64,000 bases of DNA from Nocardiopsis coralli. Its GTDB lineage: Bacteria > Actinomycetota > Actinomycetes > Streptosporangiales > Streptosporangiaceae. Below are positions 8,227-16,014 of this stretch, one piece after another (position 1 is the stretch's first letter; each line of letters begins with the position of its first letter). Where the stretch lies: positions 1 through 64,000 of the forward strand of contig NZ_JADBGI010000016.1 in assembly GCF_014892575.1 (NCBI RefSeq), in the 5' to 3' direction. The notes beneath the pieces were generated by a model. The model saw only the letters and a program-made list of their open reading frames with translations. It was not told where the DNA came from and did no database searches. The position numbers and the translations under genes are program-made.

Positions 8227-9033
8227 TCAGGGTCTGTACGCGACGCCGCCGAACTCGTCGATCTCCTGCGGTGTGCCCACCTGCGAGGCGTCCGGGCGCC
8301 ACAGGGGGAGGGAGACCAGGCCCGGTTCCACCGGCTCCAACCCCTGGAAGAAGCGCTCGATCTGTGCCGGGGCGCGCAACGTGATCGGGACGGACGCGGC
8401 CTCGTTCCACTGCCGGACCGCCTCGCGCATCGCCGGCCCGGTGACCACGTCGGTGGCATGGGTGAGGACCACGTAGCTGCCCGGGGCCAGAGCCGCCATG
8501 AGGTCCCGCACGATCGTGTACGCCGAGTCGTCGGGCACGTGGAAGAGCACGCCCAGCAGCGTCAGCGCCACCGGACGCGACAGGTCGAGGGTGCGGGAGG
8601 CCTCCCGCAGGACGGTCTCCGGGTCGCGCAGGTCGGCGTCGACGTAGGCGGTGCGTCCCTCCGGGGTGCTGGTGAGCAGGGCCCTGGCGTGGGCCAGCAC
8701 CAGCGGGTCGTGGTCGACGTAGACCACACGGCAGTCCGGCGCCGTCGCCTGCGCCACCTCGTGGGTGTTGTCGGCCGTGGGCAGTCCCGTGCCCACGTCG
8801 AGGAACTGGCGCACGCCCCGTTCCCGGGCCAGGAAGCGCACCGCGCGCTTGAGGAAGGCCCGGTTCTTGACCGCCATGTCCCCGATGACGGGGAGCGCGG
8901 AGCGGATCTGCTCACCTACGGCCCGGTCGACGGGGTAGTGGTCCTTGCCGCCCAGCCAGAAGTCGTAGATGCGGGCGGAGTGGGGTTCGGAGGTGTCGAT
9001 GCCGTGGGGGATCCGGGAGGGGGAGTCCGGCAT
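8227..9033 (-). CDS. SAM-dependent methyltransferase, DUF574 (PF04672-like) family
   Basis: A 268-residue protein starting MPDSPSRIPHGIDTSEPHSA. ATG 9033 follows GGAAGG at a good distance and matches the usual start of this actinobacterial family. The hallmark YDFWLGGKDHYPVDR occurs near residue 25. The SAM-binding region shows FLDVGTGLPT, VVYVDHDPLV and a DLRDPETVL segment. These proteins have a Rossmann methyltransferase fold and are abundant in Streptomyces-like genomes. Natural substrates are mostly unknown. It stands alone on the minus strand between the iron and zinc uptake loci and is preceded by a strong terminator. Confidence 0.88.
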   Translation of the reverse strand: MPDSPSRIPHGIDTSEPHSARIYDFWLGGKDHYPVDRAVGEQIRSALPVIGDMAVKNRAFLKRAVRFLARERGVRQFLDVGTGLPTADNTHEVAQATAPDCRVVYVDHDPLVLAHARALLTSTPEGRTAYVDADLRDPETVLREASRTLDLSRPVALTLLGVLFHVPDDSAYTIVRDLMAALAPGSYVVLTHATDVVTGPAMREAVRQWNEAASVPITLRAPAQIERFFQGLEPVEPGLVSLPLWRPDASQVGTPQEIDEFGGVAYRP

Positions 9034-9124
9034 GGGTGCCTTCCGTCGTCGGTGACTGCGCGGTGGCGGGGAACACGGTTCCTCGGGCACCGGACAGCAT
9101 AGGCGCCGGGACGCAGGAGTAGGG

Positions 9125-9165
9125 ACCGGCGGTGGGCCCGGGGAGAGGGCGGGCCCACCGCCGGT
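9125..9165 (-). terminator. Strong hairpin downstream of the zinc operon
   Basis: ACCGGCGGTGGGCCCG (9125-9140) pairs perfectly with CGGGCCCACCGCCGGT (9150-9165), a 16-bp stem with a 9-base loop. It lies just past the stop of the aztD-like gene at 9199. No U-tract is visible, as is common in such GC-rich genomes. Confidence 0.8.
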
Positions 9166-9198
9166 GGCTGCGGAGCAGAGTGTCCGTGGGAGCCGTGG

Positions 9199-10365
9199 TC
9201 AGGGCGCGGAGACGCCGCTCAGCTCGTTCGGCTCACCCTCGAGCCCCTGCGTGGCCGTGACTTCCAGGGACTCCAGGTCGACCGCGTGCAGTTCGTCCGC
9301 GTCCGGGTCGCTGACGTAGGCCGTGGACCCGCGGACGAACAGGGCCGGGCGCGGCTGCTGCCACTCCAGCGGCTCTTCCCACTCGTCCATGAGCTCGACC
9401 CCGTCGACGACTTCCCCCTCCTCGGGGTCGATGACGTGCAGCGTGCCGTCGGTGCCCAGCACCAGCGCCTCGCCCTCCGGGCCGCGCCCGAGGGAACGGA
9501 ACGTGTAACTGGCCGGGAGGTCGACCAGCTCCAGCTCCTCGGCCGCGCTGTCGATGAGCGCCACCCGCTCGGGGCGCTCCAGCTCCGCGTCCTCGTCGAC
9601 CTTGTAGTCGCCCAGGACCACGGGCGAGTGCTCGGACCCGGCCTGGTTGCCGATACGCCCGTAGTCGTCCTCGCTGTCGACCTTGGCGAACCCGTCGCCG
9701 TCGTAGAGCACGGCGCCGTCCTCGCAGCCCACGACGACCGTCTCGTCCTGGGCGACGGTCTCACCGTGCACACCCGGGCAGTCGTCGGTGCGGTCGACCT
9801 CGTTGCCCTCGGGATCCAGGACCGCGACACCGGACACCTCGTCCTCGTCGCCGACGGTGTGCACCAGCTCCCCGGAGGACAGCTCCACCGCGACCCCGTG
9901 GTGGGGCTCGCCGCTGCTGTGGGTCTCGGCCTCCTCCGGCTCGATCTCGCCGGCCTCGTCGCTGTCGAAGACGGTGATGTCGCCGCTGCCGTCGTCGAAC
10001 AGCACCGTGCGGCCCTCGTGCACCACGACGTGGCCCGGGGTTCCGGCCTCGAACACGGTCCCGGTGAGCTCGCCGGCGACCGCGTCCAGCACCTCGAACC
10101 CGGCGGAGGTGGACACGAGCAGGTGCCGCCCGTCCCCGGCCGGGTTCAGCCGGTTGAAACCGTCGAGCTCGATGTCGGCCTCCACCTCCAGGGTCGATCC
10201 GTCGAGGACGAGGATGCCCCCGTCATAGGTGGTCACCACCGGGTCGGTGATGTCTGCGCCGTCCCCGGCCTGAGCCGGGTCGTCGCCGGAACCGCCGCTG
10301 CAGCCGGTCAGCAGCAGCGCCGATGCGGCCAGGGCGGCCGTACCGGTGTGGCGTGGGGTGAACAT
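9199..10365 (-). CDS. aztD: AztD-like beta-propeller lipoprotein (putative zinc metallochaperone), copy 1
   Basis: A 388-residue lipoprotein with signal peptide and lipobox LLTGC, Cys22. The mature protein is strongly acidic. Repeated blade-like segments (DGGILVLDGSTLEVEADIEL, LFDDGSGDITVFDSD, ALIDSAAEELEL, LHVIDPEEGEVVD) indicate a YncE/WD40-type beta-propeller. AztD proteins are extracytoplasmic zinc chaperones that hand Zn to AztC. The assignment rests on position beside an AztC-like binding protein and a Zur-like operator. His residues occur in GEPHHG and LVHTV. It starts at ATG 10365 after a 126-bp gap from aztC, so it could have its own promoter. Confidence 0.7.
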   Translation of the reverse strand: MFTPRHTGTAALAASALLLTGCSGGSGDDPAQAGDGADITDPVVTTYDGGILVLDGSTLEVEADIELDGFNRLNPAGDGRHLLVSTSAGFEVLDAVAGELTGTVFEAGTPGHVVVHEGRTVLFDDGSGDITVFDSDEAGEIEPEEAETHSSGEPHHGVAVELSSGELVHTVGDEDEVSGVAVLDPEGNEVDRTDDCPGVHGETVAQDETVVVGCEDGAVLYDGDGFAKVDSEDDYGRIGNQAGSEHSPVVLGDYKVDEDAELERPERVALIDSAAEELELVDLPASYTFRSLGRGPEGEALVLGTDGTLHVIDPEEGEVVDGVELMDEWEEPLEWQQPRPALFVRGSTAYVSDPDADELHAVDLESLEVTATQGLEGEPNELSGVSAP

Positions 10366-10491
10366 GGTGCTTCTCCTCTGTGCGGGGATGGGTGGGGATG
10401 GTCGGGAGGCGTGTCGGACGTGAGCGGGGGAGCGCCGCGCGGGGACAGGGGAGGACGCGGCCCACGGCCCTCGACAGGCACGGCCGGGGGC

Positions 10492-11436
10492 TCACTCGGT
10501 CAGTGCGTCGGCGATCGCGTCGGTGTTGGAGCGCATCATCTCCAGGTAGGTGTCGGCGCCCCCGCCGTCCGCGGTGAGCGACTCCGAGAACAGCGGGACG
10601 ACCTCGACCTCGGTCCCTGCCTCCTCCGCCATGGCCTGGGCCAGCCGGTCGGGTTGGGAGGAGTCGGCGAAGACCGCTTCCACGCCCGCCCTGTCGACCG
10701 CTTCGGCCAGGTCCGCGAGGTCCGCGCTGCTCGGCGAGGCCAGCGTGGTGCCGCTGGGCACGACCGCGCCGATCACCTCGAAACCGTGGCGTTCGGCCAG
10801 GTAGCCGAAGACGTGGTGGTTGGTCACCAGGGACCGCCGTTCCTCCGGCAGGGCCTCGAAGCGCTCCGCCATCCAGGTGTCGAGCTCCTCGATCTCCCCG
10901 CGGTAGTCCTCGGCGTCGGCCTGCAGAGCGTCGGTGTCGGCACCGTCGAGCTCCTCCGCCCCGGCCTCCGCGATGAGGTCGACGGCCAAGAGCATGCGCT
11001 GGGCGTCGGTCCAGAAGTGCGGGTCGGGCTCGCCCCGGTCCTCGTCGGAGGTGTAGTCGATGGGGTCCACGTGCGTCCCGACCTCGAGGGTGGGGACCCC
11101 GGCCTCCTCGGCGGCGGAGACGTGGTGCTCCACGCCCTCCTCCAGGCCGAGCCCGTTGTGCACCACGAGGGAGGCCGACTCCAACAGGGCCGCCTCCTGC
11201 GCGGAGATCTCGAACGAGTGAGGGTCGGCGTCCGGCGGCATGAGTACCGTGACCTCCGCCTGGCCGCCCAGCACGTTCTCGGTGACGTCGCCGAGGATGT
11301 TGGTCGTGACCACCACGTGGTCCCGGTCGCCGGCATCCCCGGTGCAGCCGCTGAGGGCGAGCGCGCATGCGCAGGCGGCGGCCGGCAGCAGGAGGTGCAT
11401 GCGCGCGTGGGTGCGCGGGTGTGCGGGGGCGCCCAT
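10492..11436 (-). CDS. aztC: Zinc ABC transporter substrate-binding lipoprotein (AztC/ZnuA-like)
   Basis: A 314-residue cluster A-I metal-binding protein. The lipobox LSGC puts the lipidated Cys at 31 if ATG 11436 is used. An ATG at 11400 would give a shorter leader and is a fair alternative. Metal-site motifs are PPDADPHSFEIS, LVVHNGLGLEEGVE, DPHFWTDAQRM, TNHHVFGYLAERHGF and FADSSQPDR, giving three His and an Asp. The long His-rich loop of classical ZnuA is absent, as in AztC proteins that depend on AztD. The start overlaps the upstream stop (TGATG), so it is coupled to the second aztD-like gene. Confidence 0.88.
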   Translation of the reverse strand: MGAPAHPRTHARMHLLLPAAACACALALSGCTGDAGDRDHVVVTTNILGDVTENVLGGQAEVTVLMPPDADPHSFEISAQEAALLESASLVVHNGLGLEEGVEHHVSAAEEAGVPTLEVGTHVDPIDYTSDEDRGEPDPHFWTDAQRMLLAVDLIAEAGAEELDGADTDALQADAEDYRGEIEELDTWMAERFEALPEERRSLVTNHHVFGYLAERHGFEVIGAVVPSGTTLASPSSADLADLAEAVDRAGVEAVFADSSQPDRLAQAMAEEAGTEVEVVPLFSESLTADGGGADTYLEMMRSNTDAIADALTE

Positions 11437-12656
11437 CAGTACCCCGTCCGGACCATGAAGTGGGGAGCGGGGCCGGTCTCCAGTTCGCGCGCCACCCGCA
11501 GGTCGTCGTCGTGGTCGATCTCGTACACGAGGCCCTCCTCGGCGTCGTTGACATAGGTGCGCCCGGCATCGGCCTCGACCACCGGCGGGTGTTCGGGATC
11601 GACGCCCGCGAGCAGGTCGGTGGAGGCGCGTTCCTCCCCGGTCTCCGGGTCGAGGGCGTGCAGCCGGCCGTCCCCGGTCAGGGCGAGCACGGGGCCGCCC
11701 TCGCCGATCGCGGTGGCCGCGACCGTGTCGGGCAGGTCGTGGCGGTTCCATCCCTCGGAACCGCTCTCCAGGACCCACACGCCGTCGTCGCCGGCCGGGG
11801 CCGCGACGGTGGTGGCGAACGGGCGGTGGCCCAGGGACTCGGCGCGGTCGCCGTCGTCGGTCCCGTCGGGGTAGGGGAGCGCCTCGGCGGAGAACCCTTC
11901 GTCGGACCCGGTCACCTCCAGAGCGCCCCCGTCGCAGACCAGGAACAGGCCGGACCGGGTGAGCGCGCTGTCGGCGGGGTCCTCGCAGGTCTCGTCGAGT
12001 TCTTCGGCGGTCCCACCCTCCGCGTCCAGGACCTCGACCGTGCCGTCCTCGTGGGCGTGCACGAGGAACCCCTCGTACGGGGCCAGGAGCGCTCCGGGTT
12101 CCGACTCGGTGCCGGCGTCGGCCGTCTCGGTGGCGCCGTCCTCCAGTGCGGAGCGGTCGAGCACGAGGGTGTCGTCGTCGCCGGTGAGCACGCTGTGATC
12201 GGTGTCGGAGGCGCTCCGCACGGGGCCTGGCATGTCGACCTCGCCGAGGTCCTCGACGGGCGCGCGGTAGTAGTGGTTGTGGTCGCCGTGGTCGACGGTC
12301 CACACCCCGGTGTCGACCACGCGGGTGCGTTCGCCGTCGGACAGGTGGGCGAACCGGCCGTCCCCGCTCAGGGACACCGGGTCGGGCAGCGGGTCGAGGT
12401 CGGTGGCCTCCTCGGTGACCAGGTCCAGGACCTGTGCCTCGCCCTCCTCGTCGGCCACGACCAGGCGCGGTTGGGGTTCGGCGGTCTCCTCGGCGCCCTC
12501 GACGTAACCGTGCGGGGTGGCCTCGCCGTCGGCGCCGGCGTCGGTGTCCTCCTCGCCCGTGCCGCCGGTGCACGCGGTGGCTGCCGCGGCCAGGGCGAGC
12601 GCCCCGGCGGTGAGCGCGAACGTACGGGGGATCCGGGTGCGGGATGTGCGGGTCAC
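11436..12656 (-). CDS. AztD-like beta-propeller lipoprotein (putative zinc metallochaperone), copy 2
   Basis: A 406-residue lipoprotein: a signal peptide rich in Arg, then a long Ala-rich core and Cys29 in ATAC. It has acidic blade repeats similar in style to the neighbour at 9199 (LVVADEEGEAQVLDLVTEE, LLAPYEGFLVHAHEDGTVEVLDAEG, VLALTGDGRLHALDPETGEE). A cluster of His residues, VDHGDHNHYYR, is a plausible zinc site. It starts at GTG 12656, overlapping the aztB stop (GTGA), and ends overlapping the aztC start. Two such chaperones in one operon is unusual. They may be a duplication that has diverged, or may serve different metal loads. Confidence 0.7.
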   Translation of the reverse strand: MTRTSRTRIPRTFALTAGALALAAAATACTGGTGEEDTDAGADGEATPHGYVEGAEETAEPQPRLVVADEEGEAQVLDLVTEEATDLDPLPDPVSLSGDGRFAHLSDGERTRVVDTGVWTVDHGDHNHYYRAPVEDLGEVDMPGPVRSASDTDHSVLTGDDDTLVLDRSALEDGATETADAGTESEPGALLAPYEGFLVHAHEDGTVEVLDAEGGTAEELDETCEDPADSALTRSGLFLVCDGGALEVTGSDEGFSAEALPYPDGTDDGDRAESLGHRPFATTVAAPAGDDGVWVLESGSEGWNRHDLPDTVAATAIGEGGPVLALTGDGRLHALDPETGEERASTDLLAGVDPEHPPVVEADAGRTYVNDAEEGLVYEIDHDDDLRVARELETGPAPHFMVRTGY

Positions 12657-13558
12657 GGGGTGGGGGTCCTCTCGGTGCGGGCCGTGCCCTGGGCAGCGGC
12701 GGAGGGCGGGGTCGGGACGGGGAGCGGGGAGGAACGCCGGGTCAGCAGCCCGCGCACATGGGCTGCGAGGGCGGAGACGAGGAAGAAGCCGACGGCCGTC
12801 GCGGTGATGGTCGCCCCGGCCGCGGTTCCGGCGTGCCAGGACACGAGCAGGCCCGTGTAGGTCGCGGCGCACCCGAGCACGGCCGAGCCGAGCATGATGC
12901 CCGGAACCGTGCGGGCCCACAGCACGGCCGTGGCCGGCGGGGCGATGAGCATGCCGAAGACCAGCAGGGTGCCTACGACGTGGAAGGACGCCACGACCGC
13001 CAGGGTGACCAGGGCCAGGAGCGCGGCGTGGGCCCACTTGGGGGAGAGCCCCAGGGTGTGGGCCTTGCGCGGGTCGAAGGCCAGGGCGAGGAAGGACCGG
13101 TGCCCGGCGAACGCCACGGCGGCGACCACCGCGAGTGCTCCGGCCAGGTGGACGAGGTCGCGCGGGGTCACGGCGAGCACGTCCCCGAACAGGAACGCGG
13201 TCAGGTCCACGGCGAACGACCGCGAGTGCGAGACCACGATCACGCCGATCGAGAGCATGCCGACGAAGAGGAGGCCGATGCTGGTGTCCCTGCTCAGGCG
13301 GGGTGAACGGCTGAGCACGGTGACCCCGGCGGCCATGGCGCCCGCGGCCAGGACGCCCCCGACGAAGACGCTCCCGCCGAGCAGGGAGGCCAGGGCCACG
13401 CCGGGGAGCATGCCGTGCGAGACGGCCTCCCCGAAGAAGGCCATGCCGCGGAGCACCACCCATGTTCCGGCGAGCGCGCAGGTCAGCGAAACCAGGACGC
13501 CGCCCCACAGCGCGCGCTGGACGAAGGAGACCTCGAAGGGTCCGAGCAGTGCTTCCAT
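12653..13558 (-). CDS. aztB: Zinc ABC transporter permease (AztB/ZnuB-like)
   Basis: A 301-residue integral membrane protein of the ABC-3 family with about eight or nine helices. Family sequence GTWVVLRGMAFFGEAVSHGMLPGVALA lies near the N-terminus and DPRKAHTLGLSP lies in the cytoplasmic loop contacting the ATPase. I use ATG 13558; a GTG at 13567 would add three residues. There is no clear Shine-Dalgarno, and the Zur-like operator ends only 16 bp upstream, so a very short or absent leader is likely. It is first gene of the minus-strand operon aztB-aztD2-aztC-aztD1. Confidence 0.88.
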   Translation of the reverse strand: MEALLGPFEVSFVQRALWGGVLVSLTCALAGTWVVLRGMAFFGEAVSHGMLPGVALASLLGGSVFVGGVLAAGAMAAGVTVLSRSPRLSRDTSIGLLFVGMLSIGVIVVSHSRSFAVDLTAFLFGDVLAVTPRDLVHLAGALAVVAAVAFAGHRSFLALAFDPRKAHTLGLSPKWAHAALLALVTLAVVASFHVVGTLLVFGMLIAPPATAVLWARTVPGIMLGSAVLGCAATYTGLLVSWHAGTAAGATITATAVGFFLVSALAAHVRGLLTRRSSPLPVPTPPSAAAQGTARTERTPTP

Positions 13559-13573
13559 GCCCGACACATTACA

Positions 13574-13590
13574 ATGAAAACCGTTATCAT
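13574..13590. promoter_or_regulatory. Zur-box-like operator between aztB and aztA
   Basis: ATGAAAACCGTTATCAT is close to the actinobacterial Zur operator (TGAAAATnATTTTCA-type inverted repeat). It lies centrally in the divergent promoter region. It could repress both aztA and the aztB operon when zinc is replete. This is assigned from the motif and context, not tested. Confidence 0.75.
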
Positions 13591-13638
13591 TTGCAAGTCG
13601 GGCCTGAGGGCCGGCCGGGCGTAGGAACGGAGACCACC

Positions 13639-14307
13639 ATGACGACCGAGACCGAGACCGGGACCAGGGCGCGGGTGAGCCTGGACGCCGTGCACGCCGG
13701 ACACGACGGGGCCGACGTCCTGTGCGGCGTGAGTGCGCAGATCCGGGCAGGGACCGTCACCGCGCTCGTCGGGGACAACGGGTCCGGGAAGTCGACCCTG
13801 CTCGGGGTCTTGGCCGGCACACATCCGCTGCGGAGCGGACGTGTGGAGCACCGCGGGTCGCACCGGCCCGCGTTCGTGCCCCAGCGCAGCGCGGTTCCGG
13901 ACGCGCTGCCGCTCACCGTCGTCCAGACCGTGCGCATGGGCCGTTGGGCCCGCCGGGGTGCCTGGCGGCGTCTGCGGCGTGAGGACCACGGGGCCGTCGC
14001 GCACTGCCTGGACCGGCTCGGCGTGGCCGATCTCGCCGGTCGGCCGCTGCACGCGCTCTCCGGCGGGCAGCGCCAGCGTGTGCTCGTCGCGCAGGGGCTG
14101 GCACAGGAGGCCGACCTGCTGTTGTTGGACGAACCCTCCACCGGCCTGGACACCGAGGCGCGCGCCGCCATCGCGCAGGTGCTGGCGGAGGAACGCGACC
14201 GGGGGTGCGCGGTCGTGGTGGCGACCCACTCGGCGGACGAAGCGCGCGGGGCCGACCGGGTCCTGCGCCTGCACGACGGGCACCTCACCGAGACCCCCGC
14301 CGCCTGA
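13639..14307 (+). CDS. aztA: Zinc ABC transporter ATP-binding protein (AztA/ZnuC-like)
   Basis: A 222-residue ABC ATPase. Walker A GDNGSGKST is at 45-53, signature LSGGQRQR, Walker B LLLLDEPSTGLD, switch His in ATHSADE. ATG 13639 follows GGAACGGAG. It is short for the class but complete. Divergent from aztB and sharing the Zur-like operator, it should provide energy for the AztB permease. The gene stop lies within a strong hairpin terminator. Confidence 0.9.
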   Translation: MTTETETGTRARVSLDAVHAGHDGADVLCGVSAQIRAGTVTALVGDNGSGKSTLLGVLAGTHPLRSGRVEHRGSHRPAFVPQRSAVPDALPLTVVQTVRMGRWARRGAWRRLRREDHGAVAHCLDRLGVADLAGRPLHALSGGQRQRVLVAQGLAQEADLLLLDEPSTGLDTEARAAIAQVLAEERDRGCAVVVATHSADEARGADRVLRLHDGHLTETPAA

Positions 14308-14332
14308 CCCCCGCGGGGGACGGGCGGCGGGG
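14295..14332. terminator. Nested hairpin at the end of aztA
   Basis: CCCCGCCGCC (14295-14304) pairs with GGCGGCGGGG (14323-14332), enclosing a second stem CCCCC/GGGGG (14308-14319). The aztA stop codon lies between the two stems. It also faces the convergent cupin gene, so it may act both ways. Confidence 0.75.
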
Positions 14333-14362
14333 CGCCTCGGGCCGCGTCACCAACCTCTCGGG

Positions 14363-15196
14363 TCAGTACACCTGGTGCGGGTCGTGCCCGAAAGCCTCCG
14401 CGAACGTGGGGTGGTGCAGTCCCACGGCCACGGTGTCCTCCTCGATCTCGAAGACCGCAGACACCCCGGCGGGCATGTACAGCATCCGGCCGGGCCCCAC
14501 CCGGAACGAGCGGCCCCCGCTGCGCACCGTGAACGAACCCCGCGTCACGGCGGCGACCTCGTCGTAGGGGAAGGACAGGTCGTGGACCCCGCCCCGGGCG
14601 AACTCCGAGTAGGCCATGCCCATGGGGAACCCCTCGGCCCGGTCGGCCAGGTAACCAACCCGGGACAGCGGTTCCTCCTCCACGGTCCCCCAGGAAGGCA
14701 CGTCACCCGGGCCGAACACCTGCATTCGAGTGGGGTCGAAAGCGCCCCCGGCCCACTCCCGGCCGCGCGGCGCCGCCTCACCGCCGGACGGCTCCCGCCC
14801 GGCGTCCGTCTCGGCCTTGTACTCGCGCAACGTCATCCCGAAGGCCCGGGCGAACGTGGGGAAGTGGACGCAGATCATCTCCAGGTCCTCGTCGATCTCG
14901 AAGGTCCCGGCCACCCCCTTCGGCTGGGTGAGGATCTCCCCCTCCCGCGCGGTGATCACCTCTCCGCCGGTGCGCACCGTCAGGGACCCGCGCGTGACCA
15001 CGCTGATCTCGTCGTAGGGCCACGCGAAGTCGAAGTTCACCCCCGCACGGAACCGGACGAAGGCCAGGCCCATGCGGGAGCCCTCCTCCTCGTCGGCGAT
15101 GTAACCCACGTGAGCGCCGGAGTCCTCGTCCTCCCAGGCCCACAACCCCACGTCGTCCATGCTGTAGGCCGCCACCGACCTCGGTTCGAAACCCAT
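14363..15196 (-). CDS. Tandem EutQ-like cupin protein
   Basis: A 277-residue protein made of two similar halves. Each half has VGYxAD, MGxAxxxFxxG, PYDEI/VxxVTRGSxTVR, a proline/glycine turn and a C-terminal EVxHPTFxxAFG-like end. This is an internal duplication of a small cupin of the EutQ or ureidoglycolate-hydrolase type. The HxH metal ligands of classical cupins are replaced by WPYDE and FPYDE, so metal catalysis is doubtful. It follows the FMN reductase gene by 69 bp on the same strand and is probably co-transcribed with it. Substrate is unknown. Confidence 0.75.
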   Translation of the reverse strand: MGFEPRSVAAYSMDDVGLWAWEDEDSGAHVGYIADEEEGSRMGLAFVRFRAGVNFDFAWPYDEISVVTRGSLTVRTGGEVITAREGEILTQPKGVAGTFEIDEDLEMICVHFPTFARAFGMTLREYKAETDAGREPSGGEAAPRGREWAGGAFDPTRMQVFGPGDVPSWGTVEEEPLSRVGYLADRAEGFPMGMAYSEFARGGVHDLSFPYDEVAAVTRGSFTVRSGGRSFRVGPGRMLYMPAGVSAVFEIEEDTVAVGLHHPTFAEAFGHDPHQVY

Positions 15197-15265
15197 CTCA
15201 CTCCACCTCTTCCGTTGCCGGGCGGCCCGGTGCCCGCCCGCTCGTGTACGGGCCTCTCGGGGCCC

Positions 15266-15901
15266 TCACTGCTCGCCCTCCACCGGGAAGGGGGACTCGG
15301 CGCGCGCACGCCGCAACGCCCGGGCCCACCACAGGAGCTGGTCGGCGAAGACGTCGGTCGCCCGGGACACCGTCCCGGCGTCGACCGGCCGGCCGTCGTG
15401 GTCGAAGGCCTCCCAGAAGTTCGGGAACAGCACCGCCTCACGCGGGGAGACCGTGTTGAACTCGGCGAAGACCGCGCGCAGGTGCTCCACCGCCTGGACC
15501 CCGCCGGTCAGACCGCCGTAGGAGACGAAACCGACGGGCTTGGCCGTCCACTCCTCGTCGAACCAGTCGACGAGGGTCTTCAACGAGGCGGGGTAACTGC
15601 GGTTGTAGACCGGGGTCACCACCACGAAGGCGTCGGCCCGCCGCAACCGCTCACCCAGCGCCTTGACCGGTTCCGGGAGCGGTTCGCCCGGGTCGTTGCC
15701 GTTGAGGACCTGGGGCAGGTCGTACTCGGCCGGGTCCACCAGGTCCACGTCCAGCTCGGGGCGGGACGTGAGCTGCGCGGTGATCCACCGGGCCGGGACC
15801 GGGCCGAAGCGGTCCTTGCGGACACTGCCGATGAGGACGGCCACCCGCAGGGGAGCGGTATCGCGGCCGGGGGCGTGCGCGGAACGTGTCGTGTCGGTCA
15901 T
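15266..15901 (-). CDS. NADPH-dependent FMN reductase (quinone/azo/chromate reductase-like)
   Basis: A 211-residue flavodoxin-like reductase. Family motifs are LIGSVRKDRFGP (FMN phosphate loop), ADAFVVVTPVYNRSYPASLKTLVDWF, and YGGLTGGVQAVEHLR. It should use NAD(P)H and FMN to make two-electron reductions of quinones, azo or nitro compounds, or simply supply reduced flavin. ATG 15901 follows GAAGGGA. A 32-bp box upstream (15959-15990) is nearly identical to one in front of the exporter gene at 19438, so it is probably controlled by the SARP-type regulator encoded just upstream. The cupin gene follows. Confidence 0.88.
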   Translation of the reverse strand: MTDTTRSAHAPGRDTAPLRVAVLIGSVRKDRFGPVPARWITAQLTSRPELDVDLVDPAEYDLPQVLNGNDPGEPLPEPVKALGERLRRADAFVVVTPVYNRSYPASLKTLVDWFDEEWTAKPVGFVSYGGLTGGVQAVEHLRAVFAEFNTVSPREAVLFPNFWEAFDHDGRPVDAGTVSRATDVFADQLLWWARALRRARAESPFPVEGEQ

Positions 15902-15958
15902 GGCCGTGCGATCCCTTCGGGGCGTCGTGTCCTGCTGACACCCCGACACTCGCCCCGC

Positions 15959-15990
15959 GGGGTTCCGGAAACGTTCCCCCGGGGTTCCGG
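15959..15990 (-). promoter_or_regulatory. SARP-type tandem box, reductase promoter
   Basis: On the minus strand CCGGAACCCC occurs twice, at 15990-15981 and 15968-15959, 22 bp apart. The gap to the ATG at 15901 is 57 bp. Direct repeats at 11- or 22-bp phase are what SARP-family activators bind. The whole box is almost the same as 19348-19379. Confidence 0.7.
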
Positions 15991-16014
15991 TCCCCGGTCG
16001 GCCCCGGGCCCGCC

